Source: a virus. Taken from it: a stretch of DNA of 42,239 nt. Position numbers and translations under genes: made by a program. The stretch spans positions 1 to 42,239 of IMG/VR virus record IMGVR_UViG_3300044675_002309; one strand, 5' to 3'. Shown here in pieces: positions 17,801 to 27,700 of this stretch. The stretch's first letter is position 1. Every line of letters starts with the position of its first letter. The notes beneath the pieces are model-generated. The model saw only the letters and a list, made by a program, of their open reading frames with translations, did no database searches and was not told the DNA's origin.

Positions 17801-18483
17801 CTGGTGGAAATATTACTGGTGCTAATGTAGTATCTGCAAATACATTTACCGCAACAGCTAACGTTAACGCTGATAATTTTGTAGGAAATACAGCACAACT
17901 ATCAACTGGAACTATAACGACAAGTAAATCAGCTATAAATGTAAGTCAAACTTGGAATAATGCTTCAGCAACATTTACTGGTATACTAGAAAATATAACT
18001 GACACTAACTCTAGTGCAGGCTCATTATTGATGGACTTGCAAGTTGGCGGTGCAAGTAAATTCAGTGTTTCTAAGATAGGTAATGTAACAGTTGGAAATC
18101 TTTCAACCGGTTCGTTAAGTGCAAACTCATTTGCTGTTACTACATTGGGTATTGGTAATACATCAATTACTGCAAACACAGTAAGTACTACATCTATTAC
18201 TGCTAATCAAACAATTGCTACATTCCAGTTAACTGGTTCTAATGTGACAGGTGTTGAATTCTTAGTTAAAGGATATGATTCAGCAGGATCAAAATATAGT
18301 GTAGCAACTGTATTAGCTGTTACTGATGGTACTGATGCAGATTACGTAATTTACGGAACAGTTCGTATTGGTACTACTACAGGAACACTAGCAGTTAATG
18401 TTGCTTCAGGCAATGTATTATTGCAAGCTACACCATCTAGTAGTAACAGTACTGCTTGGACTACACAGATTAGGACAATTTAA
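14872..18483 (+). CDS. Long tail fibre-like protein (1203 residues)
   Basis: The N-terminus MAIKAFNSIGGFSVG matches the FNS-SVG type of the genes at 6468 and 18503. The shaft contains repeats NANLGNLATANF and LLYANGQPWDIGG, and ITFNLGNATNRWKDLFLSG near 205-225. The module DAATKAYVDSVAQGLDPKAS to FVQFSGAG lies at about 698-853, as in two other fibres of the window. The C-terminal 100 residues (ATFQLTGSNVTGVEFLVKG, then YVIYGTVRIGT) are a compact beta domain of the class shared with 18503 and 20071, probably the distal or trimerising end. Ribosome site AAAAGGA precedes the ATG. Role as an adhesin fibre is inferred from architecture and neighbours. Confidence 0.83.
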   Translation: MAIKAFNSIGGFSVGENAANIILANGDITTTNANLTGNLYVSDTANVGNVRTDHLLYANGQPWDIGGIPAGSNTQIQFNNDNEFGASANFTFNSSTNLLTITGNISATNANLGNLATANFFHGVFDSTSSNQANITNVGNLISLNVDGIANLANVVNVTGNINASANITANANITGANLNTLGLANIGNLEISGTTTGNLIPSANITFNLGNATNRWKDLFLSGSSILIGDQNISSNASGIALSNTTFLTDVFVSGNANVGLNIQGNTANFIGNVVAPNVTVNLELSGNTANFSGNVIANSLRSNALTSTRVTFAGTGGVLTDSSNLIYDDSTQLLTVLGNAQFNNANLGNLATANFVNVSSNLFVTDTANVGNLRTNNLLYANGTPWDFITPAGANTEIQFNDGDGNLGASANFTFNNSTNLLTVTGNVTATGNVTGSYFLGNGSQLTGVVAIAADKLVNGNTTVTTTPNGNVSFNIADPANGNIPIANLMVLSSNLLTINANITTTGTISANNFSGNFSGNITGNVTIPGSNTGIVFNDDSFANSSTGFTFDKTSNTANLANVLNVGNSTVNVSISTGNIVATSNITAGNIIGTIAAGSNTITTTGNANVGNLGFGNGQIIGTGNISVGNITTSSINASVTVNALALVSPTLTSNTTTLTLTAAPGDNDVILVPTGAGNVSVSSKKIINLATPTLDNDAATKAYVDSVAQGLDPKASVVYATAAGLPAYTYNNGASGIGATITGNAVGALSIDGSAVSINERVLVKNETTTNAPYNGIYVVTAAGSGAAAYVLTRTTDFDSASPSGEIPGAFVFVEYGTTNADTGWVCTTNSPVTVGTTDIVFVQFSGAGSFTANTSAGLVLIGTQFNAKVDGNPNPTTAFDGNGNIYVPAGAAFTSPNIGAATGTSVTITGNVIANVLTANLTLDVTGNANVGNLGTAGLIIATGNISGGNISTAGAVTATGNGTFGNISTTGSGGNITGANVVSANTFTATANVNADNFVGNTAQLSTGTITTSKSAINVSQTWNNASATFTGILENITDTNSSAGSLLMDLQVGGASKFSVSKIGNVTVGNLSTGSLSANSFAVTTLGIGNTSITANTVSTTSITANQTIATFQLTGSNVTGVEFLVKGYDSAGSKYSVATVLAVTDGTDADYVIYGTVRIGTTTGTLAVNVASGNVLLQATPSSSNSTAWTTQIRTI

Positions 18484-18502
18484 TTATTGCTGATTACATA
18501 AT

Positions 18503-20059
18503 ATGGCAACAATTAGATGGTTTAATTCTATAAATGGATTCTCGGTGGGTGATGAACTCACCGAGGTTATAGATACCTCAGGTAATGTTTTTACATCTAA
18601 GATTACTTCATACATAGATGTTGATATAGTATCTGATAATGGTAATAAAGTTTGGAATTTTGATAGTACCGGAAATGTTGTATTTCCGGATACCACAACT
18701 CAAACCACAGCTTATCCAGGCACTAGTACTTCATTAAGTCTAACTGGTAATATATCATCCGGTAATGCTAATTTAGGTAATCTTGTAACTGCTAATTTCT
18801 TCCATGGCGTATTTGATAGTACAAGTTCAAGTCAACCCAATATCACTAGTGTTGGAACATTAGGTAATTTATCAGTAACAAGTAATATATCAGCCGGAAA
18901 TGTACTAACCGATCATTTATTATATGCAAACGGGGCGGCATGGGACATAGGTGGTGTACCAGCCGGTAGCAATACACAAATTCAATTTAATAATGATAAT
19001 GAGTTTGGTGCAACCGCAAATCTTACGTTTAATTCTGTAACAAATACATTAACAACAGCTAATATAAGTGCCGCAAATGGTATATTTTCTGGCAACAGTA
19101 TTAATGGTAAAAATGCATTGCAGGCAGGTGTTACTGGTTTTACTGCTGTTCCAAACACTATAGTACAATTTACTAGTAACTTAAATAGTGCGTCACAGAT
19201 AAATTTTCAAAATATCAATACCGGAGCAACATCTAGTACTGACATTGCATTAACCTCAGATAATGGTAATAGTGTAAACAACTATATCAATATGGGTATT
19301 ACAGGTAGTGCATGGGACGGTACTCAAACAAATAGTTTAGGTAATGCACTAACGCCAGATGACGGATATCTATATGTACGTGGTGGTAATTTAGTTATAG
19401 GAACTAGTAAAATTCCTAGCGCAGTAAAATTCATAGTAGGCGGTTCTGGTACAGCTAATATAGTAGCAACTATTAATAGAACTAATGTTGATGTGACGGG
19501 TGATATTATTGCTAGTGGCAATGCTAGTATTACTGGAAATATATCGTCAACTGCCGGGTTATTAACATTAAGTACTGGTACAGTAGCTGTTAGTGGCGGT
19601 GATGCTGGTATTTTTACTACAGCAATTGGTAATATTAATTTTGGTCTAATAGCTAATATTTCAATGGGAAGTACTACAGGAAATGTAACTGCCCGAGGTA
19701 ATTTGATTGTTAATGATACAGCAACAATAACAAACTTAAAAGTCAGTGATATCTATAGTAACAGAACACCAATAGCTGTTACAACAAATACAGTAATTGA
19801 TAGCTTTCCGGTCATTAAATACAGGTCAGCTAAATACACAATGAGAGTCAACAGTGATGACGGATATCAAGCTGTTGAAGTATTATTGATACACGATAGT
19901 GCTAATAGTTATGTAACTATATATGGTAGTTTATCTACTGTAGGGTTCGATATTATAGCATTGTCAACGAATGTAATTTCCGGAAATGTTAGGTTGCTAG
20001 CCACAACTGGCTCAGCTAACACAACGGTGAATTTATTGGGCGTTTACGTAGCAGATTAA
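18503..20059 (+). CDS. Short tail fibre-like protein (518 residues)
   Basis: The N-terminus contains WFNSINGFSVGDE, the FNS-SVG type, followed by VWNFDSTGNVVFPDTTTQ, a common phage-fibre phrase. Shaft repeats with LLYANGAAWDIGG lead to a non-repetitive domain at about 197-312 (NTIVQFTSNLNSASQINFQN, DDGYLYVRGGNLVIG) known from other phage fibres. The last 95 residues (YRSAKYTMRVNSDDGYQAVE, LLIHDSAN, YVTIYGSL) form the same C-terminal domain as in the gene at 20071. Only 19 bases separate it from the previous stop and no AGGA-type site is visible. A 7-bp hairpin lies inside its early codons (18541-18565). Translation may therefore be weaker or structure-dependent. Confidence 0.82.
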   Translation: MATIRWFNSINGFSVGDELTEVIDTSGNVFTSKITSYIDVDIVSDNGNKVWNFDSTGNVVFPDTTTQTTAYPGTSTSLSLTGNISSGNANLGNLVTANFFHGVFDSTSSSQPNITSVGTLGNLSVTSNISAGNVLTDHLLYANGAAWDIGGVPAGSNTQIQFNNDNEFGATANLTFNSVTNTLTTANISAANGIFSGNSINGKNALQAGVTGFTAVPNTIVQFTSNLNSASQINFQNINTGATSSTDIALTSDNGNSVNNYINMGITGSAWDGTQTNSLGNALTPDDGYLYVRGGNLVIGTSKIPSAVKFIVGGSGTANIVATINRTNVDVTGDIIASGNASITGNISSTAGLLTLSTGTVAVSGGDAGIFTTAIGNINFGLIANISMGSTTGNVTARGNLIVNDTATITNLKVSDIYSNRTPIAVTTNTVIDSFPVIKYRSAKYTMRVNSDDGYQAVEVLLIHDSANSYVTIYGSLSTVGFDIIALSTNVISGNVRLLATTGSANTTVNLLGVYVAD

Positions 20060-20070
20060 AAGGATCAAAA

Positions 20071-23000
20071 ATGACTACAAAATATTTTAATGTAAAACAA
20101 GGTATAACAACTGGTAATATATTACTAGATGCTACAACCGGTAATATTACAGCAAACAATGCTAATTTGGGTAACGCTCTTACCGCTAATTTCTTTATTG
20201 GTGCTGGTAATAACTTAAGTAATATAGCAGGTGCAAATGTATCTGGACAAGTTGGTAACGCACTAGTTGCCGGCACAGTCTATACAAATGCTCAGCCAAA
20301 TATTACAAGTGTTGGTACACTAACAAGTTTAACTGTAACAGGTAATTTATCCGGTGGCAATATAAGTACTGCAGGTGAAGCTAACTTAGGAACACTGGTA
20401 GTTACTGGTACAAGTAATTTAGGTAATGTTGGTAACGTTACTATTACTGGTGGTGTTAACGGATATTATCTACAAACAAATGGCTCAGGTGCGTTAGTAT
20501 GGGCACCAATCTCAGCAGGCTCAGGAATTGCTAACGGTACAAGTAATGTAAATATTCCAGCTGTTAACGGTAACGTTAATATTACAGCAGCCGGTAATAC
20601 TACATTAGTAGTTACTGGTACTGGTGCAAATGTATCTGGTAATTTTGATGTTACTGGAAATTTAACTGCAGGTAATATAACAACAGCTGGTTCAGCTGGT
20701 AACATTACCGGTGCTAATAATATATCTGCTAATACATTTACTTCTATTATAACTACTGGCACAGCACCGTTTGTTGTTACTTCAACAACACAGGTTGCTA
20801 ACTTAAATGTAGCAACAGCTGGTTTAGCAGTAGCAGTAACAGGTGCCGCACAAGCTAATATTACTAGTGTTGGTACATTAACTGGTCTTGACGTAAATGG
20901 AAACATCACTGCCGCTAACATTACCGCTAATACAGGTATATTTACAGGTAATGGTGCAGGCTTAACAAATATTGCTGGTGCAAATGTTACTGGTACTGTT
21001 GGTAATGCAACATTCGCAGTCACAGTAACAGGCAACGCACAGGGTAACATTACTAGTTTGGGTACACTAACATCATTACTTGTAAGTGGCAATGCTAACG
21101 TTGGTAATTTAACTACACCCGGTGTATTAAGTGTTACCGGTAATGCTAACGTTGGTAACTTGGGTACAGCAGTATTGATTGCAACTGGAACAGGTAGTTT
21201 TGGTGGTAATGTTAGTATGAATAGCTTTAACATTACAGGTCTTGCTACACCAGTTAATGATACTGATGCTACTACTAAAGCATATGTTGATAGTGTTGCC
21301 CAAGGACTAGATCCTAAGGCATCAGTAGTATATGCTACTACAACAAGTATTTTTGGTAGTGGATACACATACAATAATGGAACAAGTGGTGTTGGAGCAA
21401 CAATTACTAGTTCTTCAAACGGCGCATTAAGTATTGACGGATCAACTCCATCTCTCAATGAACGTGTTTTGATAAAGAATGAAGTTGGTGCATTTGTTAA
21501 TACTACAACACAATCAGCCGCATTCAATGGTATCTATGTAGTAACACAAGTTGGTTCAGGTGCGGCTCCCTTCATATTAACACGTTCAACTGATTTTGAC
21601 GTTGGTACTGAAATGGCAGGAGCATTTACCTTTGTTGAACAAGGTACATATAATGCAGATACAGGTTGGGTTTCTACTGCAAATACACCAATAACAGTTG
21701 GTACAACACAAATTATTTGGGTACAATTCTCTGGAGCTGGTTCATACATAGCTGGTACAGGATTGACATTAACTGGCAATGAATTTAGTATTAGTAATAC
21801 AGCAGTTACTTCTGGTTCATACGGTAGTGGTGATGCTGTAGCAACATTTACAGTTAATCAACAAGGTCAACTAACAGCGGCATCTAACACAGCAATTACT
21901 GCTAATGCGGCTAACTTAACCGGTACTGCATTGAATGCAAATATTGTTACTAGTAATTTAACAAGTGTTGGAACATTAGGTAATTTAACAGTTACCGGTA
22001 ACATCAGTGCTGGTAATATCAGTACAGGCGCAGGCTCAGGTGGTAACATTACTGGCGCTAACTTAGTAAGTGCTAATTTCTTTACAGGTACATTAACAAC
22101 TGCGGCTCAACCAAATATTACTTCAGTTGGTACACTAACAAGTTTAACTGTAACAGGTAATATATCTGGTGGTAATATAAGTACAGCTGGAGCAGCTAAT
22201 GTAGGGACTTTGGCAGTTACTGGTACAAGTAATTTAGGGGCAGTTGGTAATATAACAATTATCGGCGGTACTAATGGTCAAGTACTAAGCACAAATGGTT
22301 CAGGTGGATTGTCATTCATCTCAATAAGTTCATCAGGTATAAGTAACGGAACTAGTAATGTAAATATTCCAACAGTTAATGGTAACGTTGATATTACTGC
22401 AGCCGGTAACACTACATTGGTGGTTACTGGTACTGGTGCTAACATATCTGGTACAGCTAATATCACTGGTAATTTAGTTGCCGGTAACATCACTGGCGCT
22501 AACTTAGTAAGTGCTAATTTCTTTACAGGTACACTAACAACTGCGGCTCAACCAAATATTACAAGTGTTGGCAGTTTAACTGGATTAACAGTAAGCAATG
22601 CAACCGGTGTAGTTAATTTTACAACTACAGCTAATGTTACATTAGGCGCAGTAGCTAACTTACATATATCAGGTGGAACAAGTGGTCAAGTATTAAGTAC
22701 AGATGGTTCTGGTGGATTGTCTTTTGTCTCAGTCAACTCATCAGGTATAAGTAACGGAACAAGTAATGTAAATATTCCAACAGTTAATGGCAATATAAAC
22801 TTTAGCTCTGCTGGCAATGCCAATGTAGTTGTTATTACTGGTACCGGTGCTAATATAGCAGGCACATTAAATGTTACTGGGGATTTAACTGCTGGTAATA
22901 TAACAACATCTGGTTCAGGTGGTAATATTAGTAATGTTAATAATATATCTGCTAATACATTTACTTCTATAATAGCAACTGGTACTGCACCGTTCATAGT

Positions 23001-23610
23001 CTCATCTACTACTCAGGTTGCTAACTTAAATGTAGCAACGGCGGGTACAGCGGCCACAGTAACAACTAATGCTCAACCAAATATCACAAGCGTTGGTACA
23101 TTAACAAGTTTAGATGTAACCGGTAACATATCCGGCGGTAATATAAGCATTAGTGGTATAGCTAATGTTACTGGTAATATATCTGGTGGTAACATAAGCA
23201 CTGCTGGTACTGCTAATGTAGGTACATTAATAGTAACAGGTGCAACTACTTTTGGTAACTTAACTGCTAACTATGTTGCTCTTAACGGTGGATTAACAAG
23301 TAATCGTTCAAATGTAGTAGTAACTACTAATACAGTTGTTGATCAATTTGCCCCAGGTACATTTAGAACAGCGAAATATATTATTAGTGCATCAGGTGAT
23401 GATGGATTCCAATCAGTAGAAACACTATTGATACATGACGGTACTACAGCTTATATTACAATTTATGGTAGCATTTGTAGTAATAACACTGCTGATATTA
23501 TTGAATTATCAAGTAATATTAACGGAGTATCCGGAAATGTATCGGTGTATGCGACTGGAGCTAGTGCAAACTTAAAAGTCAATTTAGTTAGTACGTACAT
23601 CAAAACTTAA
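20071..23610 (+). CDS. Long tail fibre-like protein (1179 residues)
   Basis: The N-terminus TKYFNVKQGITTGN differs from the preceding fibres but matches the next gene (23677). The shaft is built from YTNAQPNITSVGTLTSLTV, GGNISTAGAANVGTLAVTGT, ITGGVNGYYLQTNGSG and TGTAPFVVTSTTQVANLN repeats. The module TKAYVDSVAQGLDPKAS to FVEQGTYNADTGWVST is at about 395-558. The C-terminal 100 residues (FRTAKYIISASGDDGFQSVE, LLIHDG, YITIYGSI) match the gene at 18503. AAAGGA sits directly before the ATG, overlapping the end of the previous stop region. It closes its operon: a hairpin (23615-23642) and a new late octamer follow. Probably a trimeric fibre; its position on the virion is not shown. Confidence 0.83.
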   Translation: MTTKYFNVKQGITTGNILLDATTGNITANNANLGNALTANFFIGAGNNLSNIAGANVSGQVGNALVAGTVYTNAQPNITSVGTLTSLTVTGNLSGGNISTAGEANLGTLVVTGTSNLGNVGNVTITGGVNGYYLQTNGSGALVWAPISAGSGIANGTSNVNIPAVNGNVNITAAGNTTLVVTGTGANVSGNFDVTGNLTAGNITTAGSAGNITGANNISANTFTSIITTGTAPFVVTSTTQVANLNVATAGLAVAVTGAAQANITSVGTLTGLDVNGNITAANITANTGIFTGNGAGLTNIAGANVTGTVGNATFAVTVTGNAQGNITSLGTLTSLLVSGNANVGNLTTPGVLSVTGNANVGNLGTAVLIATGTGSFGGNVSMNSFNITGLATPVNDTDATTKAYVDSVAQGLDPKASVVYATTTSIFGSGYTYNNGTSGVGATITSSSNGALSIDGSTPSLNERVLIKNEVGAFVNTTTQSAAFNGIYVVTQVGSGAAPFILTRSTDFDVGTEMAGAFTFVEQGTYNADTGWVSTANTPITVGTTQIIWVQFSGAGSYIAGTGLTLTGNEFSISNTAVTSGSYGSGDAVATFTVNQQGQLTAASNTAITANAANLTGTALNANIVTSNLTSVGTLGNLTVTGNISAGNISTGAGSGGNITGANLVSANFFTGTLTTAAQPNITSVGTLTSLTVTGNISGGNISTAGAANVGTLAVTGTSNLGAVGNITIIGGTNGQVLSTNGSGGLSFISISSSGISNGTSNVNIPTVNGNVDITAAGNTTLVVTGTGANISGTANITGNLVAGNITGANLVSANFFTGTLTTAAQPNITSVGSLTGLTVSNATGVVNFTTTANVTLGAVANLHISGGTSGQVLSTDGSGGLSFVSVNSSGISNGTSNVNIPTVNGNINFSSAGNANVVVITGTGANIAGTLNVTGDLTAGNITTSGSGGNISNVNNISANTFTSIIATGTAPFIVSSTTQVANLNVATAGTAATVTTNAQPNITSVGTLTSLDVTGNISGGNISISGIANVTGNISGGNISTAGTANVGTLIVTGATTFGNLTANYVALNGGLTSNRSNVVVTTNTVVDQFAPGTFRTAKYIISASGDDGFQSVETLLIHDGTTAYITIYGSICSNNTADIIELSSNINGVSGNVSVYATGASANLKVNLVSTYIKT

Positions 23611-23614
23611 TCAA

Positions 23615-23642
23615 ATTTATCCCCCTTAAATGGGGGATAAAT
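23615..23642 (+). other. Strong 11-bp hairpin overlapping a late promoter
   Basis: ATTTATCCCCC (23615-23625) pairs perfectly with GGGGGATAAAT (23632-23642) around a six-base loop. Five G-C pairs make it stable, but no T-run follows on the + strand, so intrinsic termination is uncertain. Its right arm contains seven of the eight bases of the late octamer GATAAATA (23636-23643). Confidence 0.75.
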
Positions 23643-23643
23643 A
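23636..23643 (+). promoter_or_regulatory. T4-type late promoter octamer GATAAATA
   Basis: GATAAATA lies 33 bases before the GTG at 23677. CAGGGA at 23661-23666 is a possible ribosome site, rather far from the start. The octamer is buried in the right arm of the hairpin at 23615-23642. Confidence 0.6.
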
Positions 23644-23676
23644 TAATACAATTCGTAAAACAGGGAATATGGAACT

Positions 23677-24693
23677 GTGTCATTTAAATATTTTAACGTA
23701 AAGAACGGCCTCACGACCGGAAATATATCATTGCATTCTGCTAATGCAAACGTGCAGGCAAATTACTTTATTGGAAATATTAGTGTCACAAGTTTAGCAA
23801 ATCTAGGTGATGTTGGTAATGTAAAAATTACTGGCGGCACTAATGGTTATGTATTACAAACTGATGGTACTGGAAATCTATCTTGGGCTAGTCAGGGTGG
23901 TAGCATTGCTGGTATATCTAATGGTACAAGTAATGTAAATATCCCAGCAGTTAATGGCAATATAAATTTTAGTTCTGCCGGGAATGCCAATGTAGCAGTA
24001 ATTACCGGTACCGGTGTTAATGTATCAGGCACATTGAATATTACCGGACAAACTAATTTGGGTGCTGTTGGTAATGTAGTAATTACCGGCGGTGCTAACG
24101 GATATGTATTAAGTACCGACGGTGCTGGTGCACTAAGTTGGATATCGGCAGCAACAGCCGGATCTAATATAGTAATTGACACATTCACTGGCAATGGAGT
24201 ACAAACAGTATTTACACTAACTACCTCACCAACATCAGAAGATTATACAATTATCAATATTGATGGTGTAAGTCAATTACATTCAGCATATACTGTTGCC
24301 GGAGCAAACGTTACGTTAAGTAGTGCACCAGTTAGTGGCGCCGCTATTGAAGTAATGACATTTAATTTGGGTAGTGGAGGCGGCGGCAATGGAGCAGCTG
24401 GTTACACATATGTAGAAATTACAGCAAACACCTCAGCATCAGCAAACACAAAATATATAGTTAACACCAATACTTCTAATATAACAGTTACACTTCCGGG
24501 TAGCCCGTCATTAGGTACTGAAGTTGGTATCATTGATGGTACTGGCAATGCAAGTGTACATGCAATTACAGTTGGAAGAAATGGTGGTAACATTCAAGGA
24601 ACAGCGTCAGATATGACAGTAACAACTAACCGTTCAGCATTTACATTGGTATATTATAATGCTGCCCAAGGTTGGATATTAACAAACGTTTAA
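23677..24693 (+). CDS. Short tail fibre-like protein (338 residues), GTG start
   Basis: The N-terminus SFKYFNVKNGLTTGN matches the gene at 20071, which fixes the start at GTG 23677; it is the only non-ATG start in the cluster. Short shaft repeats include ITGGTNGYVLQTDGTGNLSW and NINFSSAGNANVAVITGTG. At about 168-235 lies DTFTGNGVQTVFTL to APVSGAAIEVMTF, a domain also ending the genes at 29579 and 38969. The last 90 residues (YVEITANTSA, then NITVTLPGSPSLGTEVG, then GNIQGTASDMTV, RSAFTLVYYNAAQGW) are a well-known phage fibre C-terminal domain. It is followed ten bases later by the giant LamG gene, so both are probably transcribed together. Confidence 0.83.
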   Translation: MSFKYFNVKNGLTTGNISLHSANANVQANYFIGNISVTSLANLGDVGNVKITGGTNGYVLQTDGTGNLSWASQGGSIAGISNGTSNVNIPAVNGNINFSSAGNANVAVITGTGVNVSGTLNITGQTNLGAVGNVVITGGANGYVLSTDGAGALSWISAATAGSNIVIDTFTGNGVQTVFTLTTSPTSEDYTIINIDGVSQLHSAYTVAGANVTLSSAPVSGAAIEVMTFNLGSGGGGNGAAGYTYVEITANTSASANTKYIVNTNTSNITVTLPGSPSLGTEVGIIDGTGNASVHAITVGRNGGNIQGTASDMTVTTNRSAFTLVYYNAAQGWILTNV

Positions 24694-24703
24694 GGTATAA
24701 AAC

Positions 24704-27700
24704 ATGGCAGATTACTATCAGTTAAAAAATCAAAATATTTTTAACCCACCGGCTAATACTAGTTTAGGTAATACATCTAATCAATTTGGTAATGCTTTTG
24801 TTCAAAATGATTTAATATTAGGTAACGTTACAGTTACTGGAGCAACAATTATCACTCCAAAAGTATCTACTATAGGATATCCAGGAGATGACACTGCAGC
24901 CGATCCTGCAGGTGGACAAACTATTACACTAACTGGTAGTGGATTCTTGGTTGGCGCAAGTGTGTTGATTAATGGTAGTGCAGTGGGTGTAGTATCAGTT
25001 GTAAGTTCTACAACTATTACATTTACAAGTCCAGCTAACAGTGCAGGTAGTTATGTATTGTATGTTATAAACACAGATGGTGGAACTGCGATTGCTATCC
25101 CGGGTATTCAGTATAGTGGTGTACCAACATGGACAACAGCCGCTGGTAGTTTGGGAAATGTTTATGAAACTGCTAGTTTTAATCAAACAGTTACTGCAAC
25201 AGGTGATGCACCAATAACATATAGTTTGTTTAGTGGATCAATACCACCTGGTGCAACTTTTAATAGTAATGGAACAATTACTGGTACAAGTGAGTTGTTA
25301 TCAAGCCCTACAACATACACATTTACTGTTAGAGCAACAGATGCGGAACTACAAGATACTAATCGTAGTTTTAGTTTAACTATTACCCCTGATGTAGTAA
25401 CATGGGTTAGTCCAGCTAATGGAACAACATATACCAGTGCAACTAACAGTGCTATATCTAATGTAGTATTAAGTGCAACTAGTGCTGTTGGTTCGGGAAT
25501 TACATACACTGCTAATGCACTACCAACTGGATTAAGTTTAACTGGTGCAAACATATCAGGAACACCTACTGTAGAAGCAAATAGTAGTTCATTGTTAACA
25601 GCAACAGCAAATACTACAAGTGAGTTATCATCTATAACTATCAATTGGGTTATCAGTGTAGCCAATGATGTATACTTTGAGTATAATACATTATTGATAC
25701 CGGGAGCAAGTACAACGTTTGTAGATGATGCTAGTACAAATAACTTTGCGGTAACTATTAATGGTGATACAAAGCCAAATAGTTTTAATCCATATACACC
25801 GGGCTATTATAGTAATTATTTTGATGGTACTGGTGATTACTTAACAGTACCAAATAACACTTCACTTGGTATGGGTTCCGAAAACTTTACTGTTGAATTT
25901 TGGGTTTATCAAACATCTTTAGTAAGTTATAGGCAAATTTTAGATGTTGTGGATGGCAATAGTGTTGGCAGATTAATTTTATGGGTTGATTCTGCGGGAA
26001 CTTTGTATAACTTGGGTCAAAATGGTAATGCAAGAAATACTACAGCCGCCGGCGCAATAACAACAAACACTTGGATCCATGTGGCTTTGGTTAGATCATC
26101 GGGTACTACCAAGTTTTATATCAATGGAACACAATCAGGGTCTAACTATACTGATAGCACTAATTATACTTGTACTACTGGATCGGTGTATATAGGTATT
26201 AATTCAGATGGTAGCACATATCCGTATTTAGGATATTTATCTAATTTTAGAATGGTTAAAGGAACAGCAGTTTATACATCAGCCTTCACTCCACCTACAA
26301 CACCATTAACTGCAATATCTGGCACACAATTATTAACCTGCCAATCTAATAGATTTATAGATAACAGTACAAACAACTTTGCTATAACAGTTAATGGTAA
26401 TACTTCAATAAGTTCATTTGATCCGTTCGTGCCAAACAGTAGTTATAGTACATATGGTAGTGGATACTTTGATGGCAGCAGTAGCAACTTGAGTATTCCT
26501 GACAATGCGGCATTTGAAATGGGATCGGGAGATTATACTGTAGAATTTTGGTTTTTTTCACAATCAAATTCTGATGGTGGTTTGATATTTAAAGGGTATT
26601 ATTACACTGATGGATCATGGGCCCAAGGTTTTGGTGTCAGAAGAATAAGTGCTACAGTCTTTAGATTTTATTTTAATACCACTGGATCAACTTCTACGGA
26701 AAAATTTTATGATTATACATCAACTACTTTATTAAATACTTGGTATCACGTTGCCATGACAGTGTCGTCTGGGGTCGGATACGCATTTCTTAATGGAACT
26801 TTGCTAAATCCGGGCGGTTTTGCAAGTGTGGGTGCAATAACAAATTCATCAATTGGTTTAACGATTGGAGCATTTCCATTTGAATCTGGTTATCGTTATT
26901 TTAATGGTTATATAACCGATGTTCGTGTAGTAAAAGGCACCGCAGTTTACACAACAACATTCACACCACCCTCAGCTCCACTAACCGCAATAGCAAATAC
27001 AAGTTTATTAACATTACAAAACAATCAATCAGTAAACAATAATGTATTCTTAGATAACAGTACAAATAACTTTTTTGTAACTCGCAACGGTAATACTACT
27101 CAAGGTACATTTAGTCCTTATGGTGGTAATTGGAGTAACTACTTTGATGGTACTGGTGATTATTTGACAACTCCATCATCTGCGTCAATATCAAACTTTA
27201 GCGGAGACTTTACTATTGAAGGCTGGGTATATTTACTCTCTACCTCTCAATTTGGTGTTTTGGTTGGCGGGAATGGCTCAGCTGGTTGGTATATTGAATA
27301 TGGATATCAGCGTGGATTTGGCGCATACGATGGAAGTTCTTTTTTAAACGGCAATTCAAGTGCGGTAACAAATCAATGGGTTAATTTTGCTGTCTCAAGG
27401 TCTGGTAGTACCGTTAGATTTTTTATAAATGGTGCGCTCACTGCATCTCAAACATCTGCTAATTTTAATTACACTCAGGCACTTGGAATCGGAGCATATT
27501 CTAGTGGAAGCTCATTTATAACAGGATATTTGTCAAACATTCGTATTAATAACACAACTGCACTTTATACAAGTGCGTTTACCCCAAGCACCACACCATT
27601 AACACCTATCACTAACACACAACTATTAACCTGTGCGGACAATAGATTAGTTGATGACAGTATAAACAACTTTACTCTCACAAAGAACGGCGATGTTTCA

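Noticed and set aside
18541-18565. 7-bp hairpin (CTCGGTG and CACCGAG) just after the start of the gene at 18503, possibly a translational switch.
   Set aside because: It lies within codons, has an 11-base loop and no sign of a ligand-binding element; mentioned only under that gene.
20466-21527. Long minus-strand open frame of 353 codons opposite the fibre gene at 20071, with similar frames opposite other fibres.
   Set aside because: Repetitive Asn/Thr/Gly coding on the + strand leaves the opposite strand free of stops. The products are Pro/Val/Leu-rich, repeat with the shaft, and have no ribosome sites.
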